From the NCBI GenBank assembly GCA_024635885.1, contig JAGXIA010000089.1:1-14016 (forward strand): a DNA stretch of 14,016 bases. Reading direction: 5' to 3'. The number at the start of each line of letters is the position of its first letter. The first letter of the stretch is position 1. Of the stretch, positions 8,309 to 14,016 are shown in pieces. The notes beneath the pieces are model-generated. The model made no database searches, was not told where the DNA came from, and saw nothing but the letters and a program-made list of their open reading frames with translations. Both the position numbers and the translations under genes were made by a program. This DNA comes from Helicobacteraceae bacterium (GTDB lineage: Bacteria > Campylobacterota > Campylobacteria > Campylobacterales > Sulfurimonadaceae).

Positions 8309-10881
8309 GAAGCAAAAACACCTTTTTTTGGACCACTTTTACCACAGCATTGCTTGTATTTTTTACCGCTACCACATGGGCAAAGGTCATTTCTTGCAAC
8401 TTTTTTTTCAGAAACAGTCTCTTCTTTTTTATTTGGATGATTTAATTGAATCGCTGCATCACTAAGTTGTCTTTCTCTTTCTAATTGCTGAGCAATTCTT
8501 TTAGCTTCATCTTCTGCAGATTCAACTTTAAATTGAATTATTTGAAGAGTTTTAATAGTATTGAATTTAATATCATTAATCAGTTCAGCAAAAAGATTAT
8601 AACTCTCTTTTTTGTACTCAACTAATGGATCCTTCTGATTGTATGCACGAAGCCTAATACCGGTCTTCATATTGTCCATAGCATACAAATGCTCTCTCCA
8701 TGCATTGTCTAGTTCTTTTAAATATAGTTCACGTTCGATTTCATGACAAACACTCTCATCTAGTACACTCATTTTATCATCATATGATTTTTTGACACTT
8801 TTAATCATTGCTTCAAGCAGTTCATCATATTCTAAAGATAAAAAGTCATCGATATTTAGTTCAAGGTTTATCTCTTCTTGTAAAAGTTCAATTACTTTTT
8901 TAAGATTGAAATCTTCTTTAGCACCGCCATCAAATATATCAGAAATATTTAAAATATGTTCAATATAAGCTTCTCGTATCTCATTAACTTTTGATCCTAT
9001 ATCATACTCTGTATTTAACAGCTGGTTTCTAAACTTATAAACTATCTTTCTTTGTTCATTTGCTACATCATCATACTCAACAATTTGCTTTCTACCTTCG
9101 TAGTGCATATTTTCAACTTTTTTCTGAGCTTTTTCAACTGCACGAGTAACCATTTTAGACTCTATATATTCACCATCTTCAACACCAAGTCTTTCCATAA
9201 TGGATTTAATTTTGTCAGAACCAAAAATTCGGAGTAAAGTATCTTCTAGAGATAAATAGAACTGTGTTTTACCAGCGTCACCTTGACGTCCAGAGCGTCC
9301 ACGAAGCTGATTATCAATACGACGATTTTCATGTCTCTCAGTACCAACAATATAAAGTCCGCCGAGAGCTCTCACTTCATCATTAACTTTAATATCAACA
9401 CCACGACCAGCCATATTAGTTGCAATAGTTACAGCACCTTTCTGACCTGCAGATTTAATTATTTCACCCTCTTGTGCGTGATTTTTAGCATTTAAAACAG
9501 TATGAGCAATCTTCTCTTTTTTAAGTACTTCATGTAAGGCTTCTGATTTTTCAATAGAAGCAGTACCTATTAAAACTGGTTGACCTGTTTTGGCTAAAGT
9601 TTTAATAATCTCAATAACTGCACCAAACTTTTCTTTTTCAGTTTTGTAAATAAGGTCATTTAAGTCCACTCTTCTGATAGGCACATTTGTTGGAATAGAA
9701 ATAACATCAAGAGAATATATTTGAGTAAATTCTGTAGCTTCTGTCTCAGCTGTTCCAGTCATTCCAGATAATTTATCATACATTCTAAAGTAATTTTGGA
9801 AGGTAATATCAGCAAGAGTTTGAGTTTCTTCTTTTACTTCTACATTTTCTTTTGCTTCAAGTGCTTGATGAAGTCCCTCTGAAAAACGACGACCCTCGCT
9901 TAGACGACCTGTAAATTCATCCACTATTACTACTTCACCGTCATTTATAACATAATCAACATCTTTTTCAAAAAGATAGTTGGCTTTCAGGGCTTGGTCT
10001 AGAGAATGTGGAAGTGATGAATTTTCAGCACTATATAAATTTTCAACTTTAAATAACTCTTCAGCCTTAGTTATACCTTCTTCAGTAATTAAGACTACTT
10101 TGTCTTTTTCATCAACAGTAAAGTGTTCATCTTTAACTAATTGTAATGCTATATTATTTGCATCGCTATAATCCTGCATACCTCGATTAGTAGGACCGGA
10201 TATAATTAATGGTGTTCTAGCTTCATCAATAAGTATAGAATCGACTTCATCAACTATAACAAAATTATGATTTCTTTGAGCCATCTGTCCCCAAGAATAA
10301 CTCATATTATCTCTTAAATAATCAAATCCGAATTCATTGTTTGTACCATAGGTAATATCTGCATTATATGCTTCTTTTTTCGCTTCTGAGTCCCGCATAT
10401 CTTCTAAAATTACACCAACAGAGAAACCTAGAAACTCGTAAAGAACGCCCATGTCAGCAGCATCTCTAGAAGCCAAGTAATCATTTACAGTAACTAAATG
10501 AACACCCTTTCCAGTCATAGCATTCAAAATAATAGCCAAGGTAGCAACCAGTGTTTTACCTTCTCCAGTTTTCATTTCAGCTATTCGACCTTCATGAAGA
10601 ACCATTCCACCGATTAACTGAACATCAAAATGCCTCATATTCAGAACTCTTTTGCTGGCCTCTCTTGTAATAGCAAATGAATCTTGCAAAACTTGATCTA
10701 AAGTTTTTTCTTCATTTAAAACACTCGTCTTCAAATCAAGAAAAGATGATTTTAATGCATCATCACTTAAAGCTTCATACTTGCTCTCAAGTGCATTTAT
10801 ACTCTCTACTCTTTTAAAATATTTTTTTAATTCACGATCGTTTGATGTACCAAAAATCTTACCCGCCAGCGCTTGTAGCAT
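8305..10881 (-). CDS. secA: preprotein translocase ATPase SecA
   Basis: SecA pushes unfolded preproteins through SecYEG using ATP, at the cytoplasmic face of the inner membrane. The 858 residues are a normal length. Motifs in order are Walker A MKTGEGKT (103-110), YGTNNEFGFDYLRDNM (178-193), Walker B DEVD (211-214) followed by SILIDEARTPLIISG, DEFTGR (321-326), SGMTGTAETE (372-381), GTASIEKSE (439-447), TNMAGRGVDI (488-497) and helicase motif VI QLRGRSGRQGD (525-535). The C-terminus carries the zinc-binding SEC-C tail with Cys834, Cys836, Cys845 and Cys846, which in other SecAs binds SecB and lipid. The ATG at 10881 has AAGG eight bases upstream. The gene overlaps the downstream permease gene by four bases and is divergent from lolA. 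Its leader holds the 12-bp-spaced TATATAG repeats listed separately. Confidence 0.98.
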   Translation of the reverse strand: MLQALAGKIFGTSNDRELKKYFKRVESINALESKYEALSDDALKSSFLDLKTSVLNEEKTLDQVLQDSFAITREASKRVLNMRHFDVQLIGGMVLHEGRIAEMKTGEGKTLVATLAIILNAMTGKGVHLVTVNDYLASRDAADMGVLYEFLGFSVGVILEDMRDSEAKKEAYNADITYGTNNEFGFDYLRDNMSYSWGQMAQRNHNFVIVDEVDSILIDEARTPLIISGPTNRGMQDYSDANNIALQLVKDEHFTVDEKDKVVLITEEGITKAEELFKVENLYSAENSSLPHSLDQALKANYLFEKDVDYVINDGEVVIVDEFTGRLSEGRRFSEGLHQALEAKENVEVKEETQTLADITFQNYFRMYDKLSGMTGTAETEATEFTQIYSLDVISIPTNVPIRRVDLNDLIYKTEKEKFGAVIEIIKTLAKTGQPVLIGTASIEKSEALHEVLKKEKIAHTVLNAKNHAQEGEIIKSAGQKGAVTIATNMAGRGVDIKVNDEVRALGGLYIVGTERHENRRIDNQLRGRSGRQGDAGKTQFYLSLEDTLLRIFGSDKIKSIMERLGVEDGEYIESKMVTRAVEKAQKKVENMHYEGRKQIVEYDDVANEQRKIVYKFRNQLLNTEYDIGSKVNEIREAYIEHILNISDIFDGGAKEDFNLKKVIELLQEEINLELNIDDFLSLEYDELLEAMIKSVKKSYDDKMSVLDESVCHEIERELYLKELDNAWREHLYAMDNMKTGIRLRAYNQKDPLVEYKKESYNLFAELINDIKFNTIKTLQIIQFKVESAEDEAKRIAQQLERERQLSDAAIQLNHPNKKEETVSEKKVARNDLCPCGSGKKYKQCCGKSGPKKGVFAS

Positions 10882-10889
10882 TCTAAACC

Positions 10890-10921
10890 TTATATAGACA
10901 ACTATATAATTTACTATATAG
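10890..10921 (-). repeat. three TATATAG repeats at 12-bp spacing in the secA leader
   Basis: On the plus strand TTATATA (10890-10896), CTATATA (10902-10908) and CTATATA (10914-10920) start exactly 12 bases apart; a fourth copy lies at 10953-10959. The motif is nearly its own reverse complement, so in secA mRNA neighbouring copies can pair with each other. Copies two and three (10890-10909) form an eight-base-pair stem with a four-base loop that takes in the AA of the AAGG ribosome binding site. Copies one and two form a competing stem. The role is unknown; low-complexity TATA sequence is the plain alternative. Confidence 0.5.
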
Positions 10922-10958
10922 TCCTCAGAGAAATTAGTTTTATTTTATCATACTATAT

Positions 10959-10966
10959 ATTATAAT
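10959..10966. promoter_or_regulatory. symmetrical -10 element between secA and lolA
   Basis: ATTATAAT is a perfect palindrome, so it presents TATAAT to both strands: 10961-10966 on plus and 10959-10964 on minus. Read leftward, it could start secA transcription near 10952 and give a leader of about 70 bases that includes the TATATAG repeats. Read rightward, it would be a second, distal start for lolA. No -35 box is apparent on either side. Confidence 0.35.
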
Positions 10967-11032
10967 ACGCATAAATTGTAAAATGATTTCAATTAGAAAT
11001 AATACTATCTAATATGTAAACGACTGCTTGGA

Positions 11033-11038
11033 TATAAT
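11033..11038 (+). promoter_or_regulatory. lolA promoter -10 element
   Basis: A perfect TATAAT preceded by TTGGA lies 20 bases before the lolA ATG. Transcription would start near 11045, leaving a short leader that still contains the AGAGG ribosome binding site at 11049-11053. There is no recognisable -35 box, as is common in Campylobacterota. A position this close also argues against the upstream TTG at 11028 as the lolA start, because that codon lies before the -10 element. Confidence 0.65.
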
Positions 11039-11057
11039 TGTAAAAAAAAGAGGTTTC

Positions 11058-11573
11058 ATGAAATATACTTTCATTATTATGATATTTTTCACCTTAAGTC
11101 AGGCATCATTTGATTCAATCAACTCATTTGAATCAGACTTTATTCAAACTGTTACTGACGAGAAAAATAAAACCTTAACTTATAAGGGTCATCTTATTGC
11201 ACAAAAGCCACAAAATGCTATGTGGAGTTACACAATTCCTGTAATTAAAGATGTATATATTAGTTCTCATAACGTAACCATTGTGGAACCTGCAATTGAA
11301 CAAGTTATTATAAGAAAAATTGAATCAAACTTTGACTTCTTCAATATGATACGAAATGCAAAAAAGATTAAAGAGAATGTGTATGTGGCTTTATACAAAG
11401 AATCTGAATTCACGATAACGAAAAATGGTAAACTTCTAGAATCTATTGCTTACTCAGATGAATTTGATAATAAAGTGAAAATATTGTTTGAAAATCAACA
11501 ACAAAATAAAATCATTGATGAAGAACTTTTTATACCTAGATTTTCAAGTGATTATGACATTATAAGAGACTAA
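11058..11573 (+). CDS. lolA: outer-membrane lipoprotein carrier protein LolA
   Basis: LolA is the periplasmic chaperone that takes lipoproteins from the LolCDE complex to the outer membrane. The protein is 171 residues. It begins with a short signal peptide (1-16, MKYTFIIMIFFTLSQA, probable cleavage before Ser17). The LolA family pattern follows: FESDFIQTVTDEKNKTLTYKG, then the KPQNAMWSYTIP stretch (the family's KPGxFRWxY region), then PAIEQVIIRK. The ATG at 11058 has AGAGG four bases upstream. An in-frame TTG at 11028 would add ten charged residues before the signal peptide and lies upstream of the -10 element, so it is rejected. The gene is divergent from secA and ends one base from the convergent signalling gene. 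From memory, Campylobacterota lack a LolB receptor, so acceptance at the outer membrane would be LolB-independent. Confidence 0.9.
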   Translation: MKYTFIIMIFFTLSQASFDSINSFESDFIQTVTDEKNKTLTYKGHLIAQKPQNAMWSYTIPVIKDVYISSHNVTIVEPAIEQVIIRKIESNFDFFNMIRNAKKIKENVYVALYKESEFTITKNGKLLESIAYSDEFDNKVKILFENQQQNKIIDEELFIPRFSSDYDIIRD

Positions 11574-11574
11574 A

Positions 11575-13320
11575 TTATTTTAATGTAAGGGATGGCTTGC
11601 CTAGCAAGTATCCTTGTGAATAGTCTATACCTAGTTCTTTAACCATCTCATAAACTTCAATAGTCTCTACATGCTCAGCAATTGTCTTAATTGAACTTTT
11701 TTTAGCAAAATCAACTATACTTTGTACAATTATTTTATACGGGTTGTCTTTAGTGAGTTCTTTTATAAAGGATCCATCTATTTTTATACAATCTGCTTTC
11801 AAATCAAACATTCTGCTATATGCAGACTTGTCAGTACCAAAGTCATCTATAATAACGTGAAAACCACTATCTTTTAGTTCTAATATTTGCTTATCAATTG
11901 AAGTAGTTTTAGAAATAATAACATCTTCAACAATCTCTAAATAAATTCTATCTGAAGATATATTATATCTTTCACACTTATAGTTTAAAAATTTCAATAA
12001 ATACTCTTCATGTAAATCATACATACTAATGTTTAATGAAAAATTGTAATCATTATCTGTAAAAAGTTTAAAAGTCTTATCTATTACTGTTCTTGTTATT
12101 TGAGTAATTAAACCAGAAAGCTTTGCACTTCCTATAAACTTGCTTGCATCGACCAGATTATTGTTATCATCTTTTAGTCTGCATAATACTTCATAATGCT
12201 TAGTATTTGGATTATTATGATTAATAATAGGTTGGTAATAAGTAAATACTTTGTCTTCTTCGAATGCTTTTTTAAGGACTTTAATCCAATAAAGGTTTTC
12301 TCTTTGCTCTTTCATATAATCTGATTGAGAATTAAAAATAATAACTTGGTCACCACCGAAATACCGTGCTTCTTTTGATGCAGATTTTCCATTTACGAAA
12401 AGAACTTTACCAGCGCCTTTGTCAATACCAATAGAAAATGATATATAATGAGACAGATCGTCAAATTCTAAAGCAGCTTCTTTAAAAAGTGCTTGCATCT
12501 GTGTAGCCAAGAGTGTGTCTTGATTTTCTGATGGTTCATCCAATAAAATAACAAATTCATCTGCTGTTATGTGAAATAACTCTGCATTATTTGGCAAAAA
12601 TTTCTTCAATCTTGCAGAACATTCTTTTAGCAGCTTATTTGCTTTACCCATCCCATAAACAGTATTTACAAAATCAAAATGATCAATATTTATGTAAAGT
12701 AATGACTGCGCTGTTCCATTTAAAGCTGTCTGGAGTGCATATCTGCTTGGCAGCCTGGTTAACTCATATATATTTTTATTTATATATATATTATCTTCAA
12801 AAGTCTTTATTTTTTCATTCAACTTTTTTTCGTTTAGCATAAAGCGACCTATTCTCTTTCTTTCGTAGAGTAAATCACTGTTTAACTTCTCAACTTCTTG
12901 CTCAGTAAAGCTTCTGTCATTTTGCAGCATAGAAGCTATATGTAAAATTTCATTTAATAAAAAAGCCGTGTTAAATGGTTTAGAAATTACAGAATTCACA
13001 CCTAGTTTATAGATTTGTAATATTTGTGTATTTTCTAAACCTTTTGTTGTCACAATAATTTTTTGATATTTATTTACTGATTTGATATTTGTTATTAATT
13101 GAGAGATAGTCATAACAGAAGAAGAAGAGTCGACAACAATTAAGTCATAGGTGTTTAACTTTACAAAGCCAATACCTGTAGTTGCATCACTGGCATCATC
13201 TACTCTAAAAAATACTTTCTCAAAAGCAGCAGTATAACGCTTGCAAATTTCCTGATCTTCATCTATATATAATAATGATAAGTTTTTTGTAAAAGGGATA
13301 AGTTCTTTCAGTTCAGCCAT
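11575..13320 (-). CDS. REC-GGDEF-EAL cyclic-di-GMP signalling protein, degenerate GGDEF
   Basis: This is a 581-residue cytoplasmic three-domain regulator. The receiver domain (about 12-130) has the acidic pocket Asp20/Glu21/Asp22, phospho-acceptor Asp64, Thr91/Thr92 and Lys114-Pro115, so it can probably be phosphorylated. A charged, probably coiled linker (about 138-180) follows. The GGDEF-like domain (about 185-330) has TADEF (252-256) in place of GGDEF and no RxxD inhibitory site, so cyclase activity is doubtful. The EAL domain (about 345-578) has EVL (377-379), Asn430, Glu462/Glu465, Asp492-Asp493, Lys513, Glu549 and Gln569. These are the metal-binding and catalytic positions of active phosphodiesterases, so c-di-GMP breakdown is the likely output. 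The ATG at 13320 has AGGAG upstream. No histidine kinase gene is adjacent. It lies downstream of acnB, separated by hairpins and a candidate promoter, and is convergent with lolA. Confidence 0.9.
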   Translation of the reverse strand: MAELKELIPFTKNLSLLYIDEDQEICKRYTAAFEKVFFRVDDASDATTGIGFVKLNTYDLIVVDSSSSVMTISQLITNIKSVNKYQKIIVTTKGLENTQILQIYKLGVNSVISKPFNTAFLLNEILHIASMLQNDRSFTEQEVEKLNSDLLYERKRIGRFMLNEKKLNEKIKTFEDNIYINKNIYELTRLPSRYALQTALNGTAQSLLYINIDHFDFVNTVYGMGKANKLLKECSARLKKFLPNNAELFHITADEFVILLDEPSENQDTLLATQMQALFKEAALEFDDLSHYISFSIGIDKGAGKVLFVNGKSASKEARYFGGDQVIIFNSQSDYMKEQRENLYWIKVLKKAFEEDKVFTYYQPIINHNNPNTKHYEVLCRLKDDNNNLVDASKFIGSAKLSGLITQITRTVIDKTFKLFTDNDYNFSLNISMYDLHEEYLLKFLNYKCERYNISSDRIYLEIVEDVIISKTTSIDKQILELKDSGFHVIIDDFGTDKSAYSRMFDLKADCIKIDGSFIKELTKDNPYKIIVQSIVDFAKKSSIKTIAEHVETIEVYEMVKELGIDYSQGYLLGKPSLTLK

Positions 13321-13359
13321 AACTACTCCTAATTATTAATAGATTTAACTATTTTATCA

Positions 13360-13385
13360 TATTAGTACTAATAGTAAATATTATA
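13360..13385 (-). promoter_or_regulatory. candidate promoter and palindromic operator of the signalling gene
   Basis: On the minus strand TATAAT (13380-13385) lies about 60 bases upstream of the ATG. A perfect 14-base palindrome, TATTAGTACTAATA at 13360-13373, sits where transcription from it would start, a typical repressor position. A second possible -10 element, TAAAAT at 13351-13356, lies just beyond. The arrangement is suggestive only; no regulator gene is present nearby. Confidence 0.4.
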
Positions 13386-13422
13386 TTGAGAAGTGTAAAA
13401 TTAAGAATATTAGAAGAAATTT

Positions 13423-13449
13423 GCAAAATGGAATTAAATTCCATTTTGC
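13423..13449 (-). terminator. 12-bp hairpin downstream of acnB
   Basis: GCAAAATGGAAT (13423-13434) pairs perfectly with ATTCCATTTTGC (13438-13449) around a three-base loop. It lies 54-80 bases beyond the acnB stop codon. On the minus strand it is followed by AAATTTCTTCT, a moderate U-rich tail. It probably ends or protects the acnB transcript before the signalling gene's own promoter. It is the strongest stem noticed in the window. Confidence 0.55.
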
Positions 13450-13470
13450 GTTATTATTGAAAGTCAGATC

Positions 13471-13491
13471 AAAAAGAATTTAGTTCTTTTT
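13471..13491 (-). terminator. A/U hairpin directly after acnB
   Basis: AAAAAGAA (13471-13478) pairs with TTCTTTTT (13484-13491) around a five-base loop, starting about 12 bases after the acnB stop. The stem has only one G-C pair, so on its own it would terminate poorly. It could act together with the larger hairpin at 13423-13449. Confidence 0.3.
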
Positions 13492-13502
13492 AGCACTGCT
13501 TT

Positions 13503-14016
13503 TTAAAGCTTGTAATCTTTGATAAGGTTGAAGTTAAGATATTTATAAATCTCGCTTTCTTTACCCACAATTTTTTTGGTTTTGTCTAAGTATTCTTCCT
13601 TAGTTGGAAGACGTCCAAGCATAGCACAAACTGCTGCAAGTTCTGCAGAACCTAGATAAACTTGAGCATCTTTACCTAAACGGTTATCAAAGTTACGAGT
13701 TGATGTTGAGAATACAGTCGCACCATCAGCAACACGCGCTTGATTACCCATACATAAAGAACAACCAGGAATTTCTGTACGAGCACCAGCAGCACCAAAG
13801 ACTCCATAATAACCATCATCTGTAAGTTGCTTTTCATCCATTTTAGTTGGAGGGCATACCCATAATCTAGTTGGAACAATACCCTCACCTCTTAAAACTT
13901 CACCTAGTGCACGGTAGTGACCAATATTTGTCATACATGAACCAACAAATACTTCATCAATCTTGTGAGGACGATCTGATGCTAAAATCTCACTAAGAGT
14001 TGCAACATCATCCGGA
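13503..14016 (-). CDS. acnB: aconitate hydratase B, C-terminal 170 residues (cut by window edge)
   Basis: Aconitase interconverts citrate and isocitrate with a [4Fe-4S] cluster in the cytoplasm. The frame is open from the window edge to TAA at 13503, so the apparent Met start at 13934 is only an internal residue. All three cluster cysteines are visible: Cys27 in VFVGSCMTNIGH, and Cys85 and Cys88 in IPGCSLCMGNQARVADGA (numbered from the edge). STSTRNFDNRLG with the substrate-site Arg107 follows, then the SAELAAVCAMLGRLPT block and the terminal YKYLNFNLIKDY. These are AcnB rather than AcnA signatures; E. coli AcnB is about 865 residues, so roughly four fifths lies outside the window. Its product isocitrate is the substrate of icd about 10.5 kb away. 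Two hairpins follow the stop codon. Confidence 0.96.
   Translation of the reverse strand, partial: PDDVATLSEILASDRPHKIDEVFVGSCMTNIGHYRALGEVLRGEGIVPTRLWVCPPTKMDEKQLTDDGYYGVFGAAGARTEIPGCSLCMGNQARVADGATVFSTSTRNFDNRLGKDAQVYLGSAELAAVCAMLGRLPTKEEYLDKTKKIVGKESEIYKYLNFNLIKDYKL

Noticed and set aside
8142..8465. Plus-strand open frames opposite the permease-secA junction
   Set aside because: They run antisense through the conserved SecA zinc-binding tail and the permease N-terminus, and their translations look like reverse-complement noise.
11028..11057. Ten-residue N-terminal extension of LolA from a TTG at 11028
   Set aside because: The TTG lies upstream of the TATAAT at 11033-11038, has no ribosome binding site, and would place charged residues in front of a normal signal peptide. 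The ATG at 11058 has a well-placed AGAGG.
11560..11590. Bidirectional terminator between lolA and the signalling gene, like the one at 7087-7118
   Set aside because: Only a five-base CATTA/TAATG pairing with bulges and no G-C clamp can be drawn, which is not distinguishable from chance in this AT-rich sequence.
13676..13888. A second minus-strand frame inside acnB
   Set aside because: It is out of frame with the strongly conserved AcnB sequence, including the cluster cysteines, so it is not a gene.
13503..13934. A complete small protein starting at the Met codon 13934
   Set aside because: The frame stays open to the window edge and the upstream residues, including the cluster Cys27, match AcnB. 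This is the interior of acnB.
1..14016. Defence system, prophage, CRISPR array or other mobile element
   Set aside because: Every long frame is assigned to a core-type gene, no regularly spaced long repeats or transposase motifs were seen, and intergenic gaps are all about 200 bases or less.

Overview
The window looks like ordinary chromosome from an AT-rich member of the Campylobacterota (Epsilonproteobacteria), most likely a Sulfurimonas-like chemolithoautotroph. Three things suggest this: an icd-mdh pair with a monomeric NADP-type isocitrate dehydrogenase, the order LolC/E-type permease - secA - lolA (which, from memory, is also the order in Campylobacter jejuni), and an AcnB-type aconitase close by. 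The genus is an inference. No rRNA, tRNA, insertion sequence, CRISPR array or prophage gene was seen, and no intergenic stretch exceeds about 200 bases.

Layout. 1-563 (-) is the N-terminal part of malate dehydrogenase, cut by the window edge. 764-2938 (-) is icd. 3075-4019 (-) is the endolytic murein transglycosylase mltG. 3949-7101 (+) is a giant AsmA/YhdP-like envelope protein that starts inside mltG on the opposite strand. 7106-8308 (-) is a LolC/LolE-type permease, and 8305-10881 (-) is secA; these two overlap by four bases. 11058-11573 (+) is lolA, divergent from secA. 11575-13320 (-) is a REC-GGDEF-EAL signalling protein with a degenerate GGDEF motif. 13503-14016 (-) is the C-terminal end of acnB, also cut by the edge.

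Function. Two themes are present. The outer genes (acnB, icd, mdh) catalyse citrate/isocitrate/2-oxoglutarate and oxaloacetate/malate steps of the TCA cycle; in autotrophic relatives these run in the reductive direction. The inner block (mltG, AsmA-like protein, permease, secA, lolA) builds the envelope: SecA drives export, the permease and LolA would release and carry lipoproteins, the AsmA-like protein probably helps move phospholipid to the outer membrane, and MltG trims nascent peptidoglycan.

I found no clearly new multi-gene system. The parts most worth a second look are regulatory and architectural: the 71-bp head-to-head overlap of mltG and the AsmA-like gene, the 12-bp-spaced TATATAG repeats in front of secA that can form alternative hairpins, and a hairpin built from the stop codons of two convergent genes.
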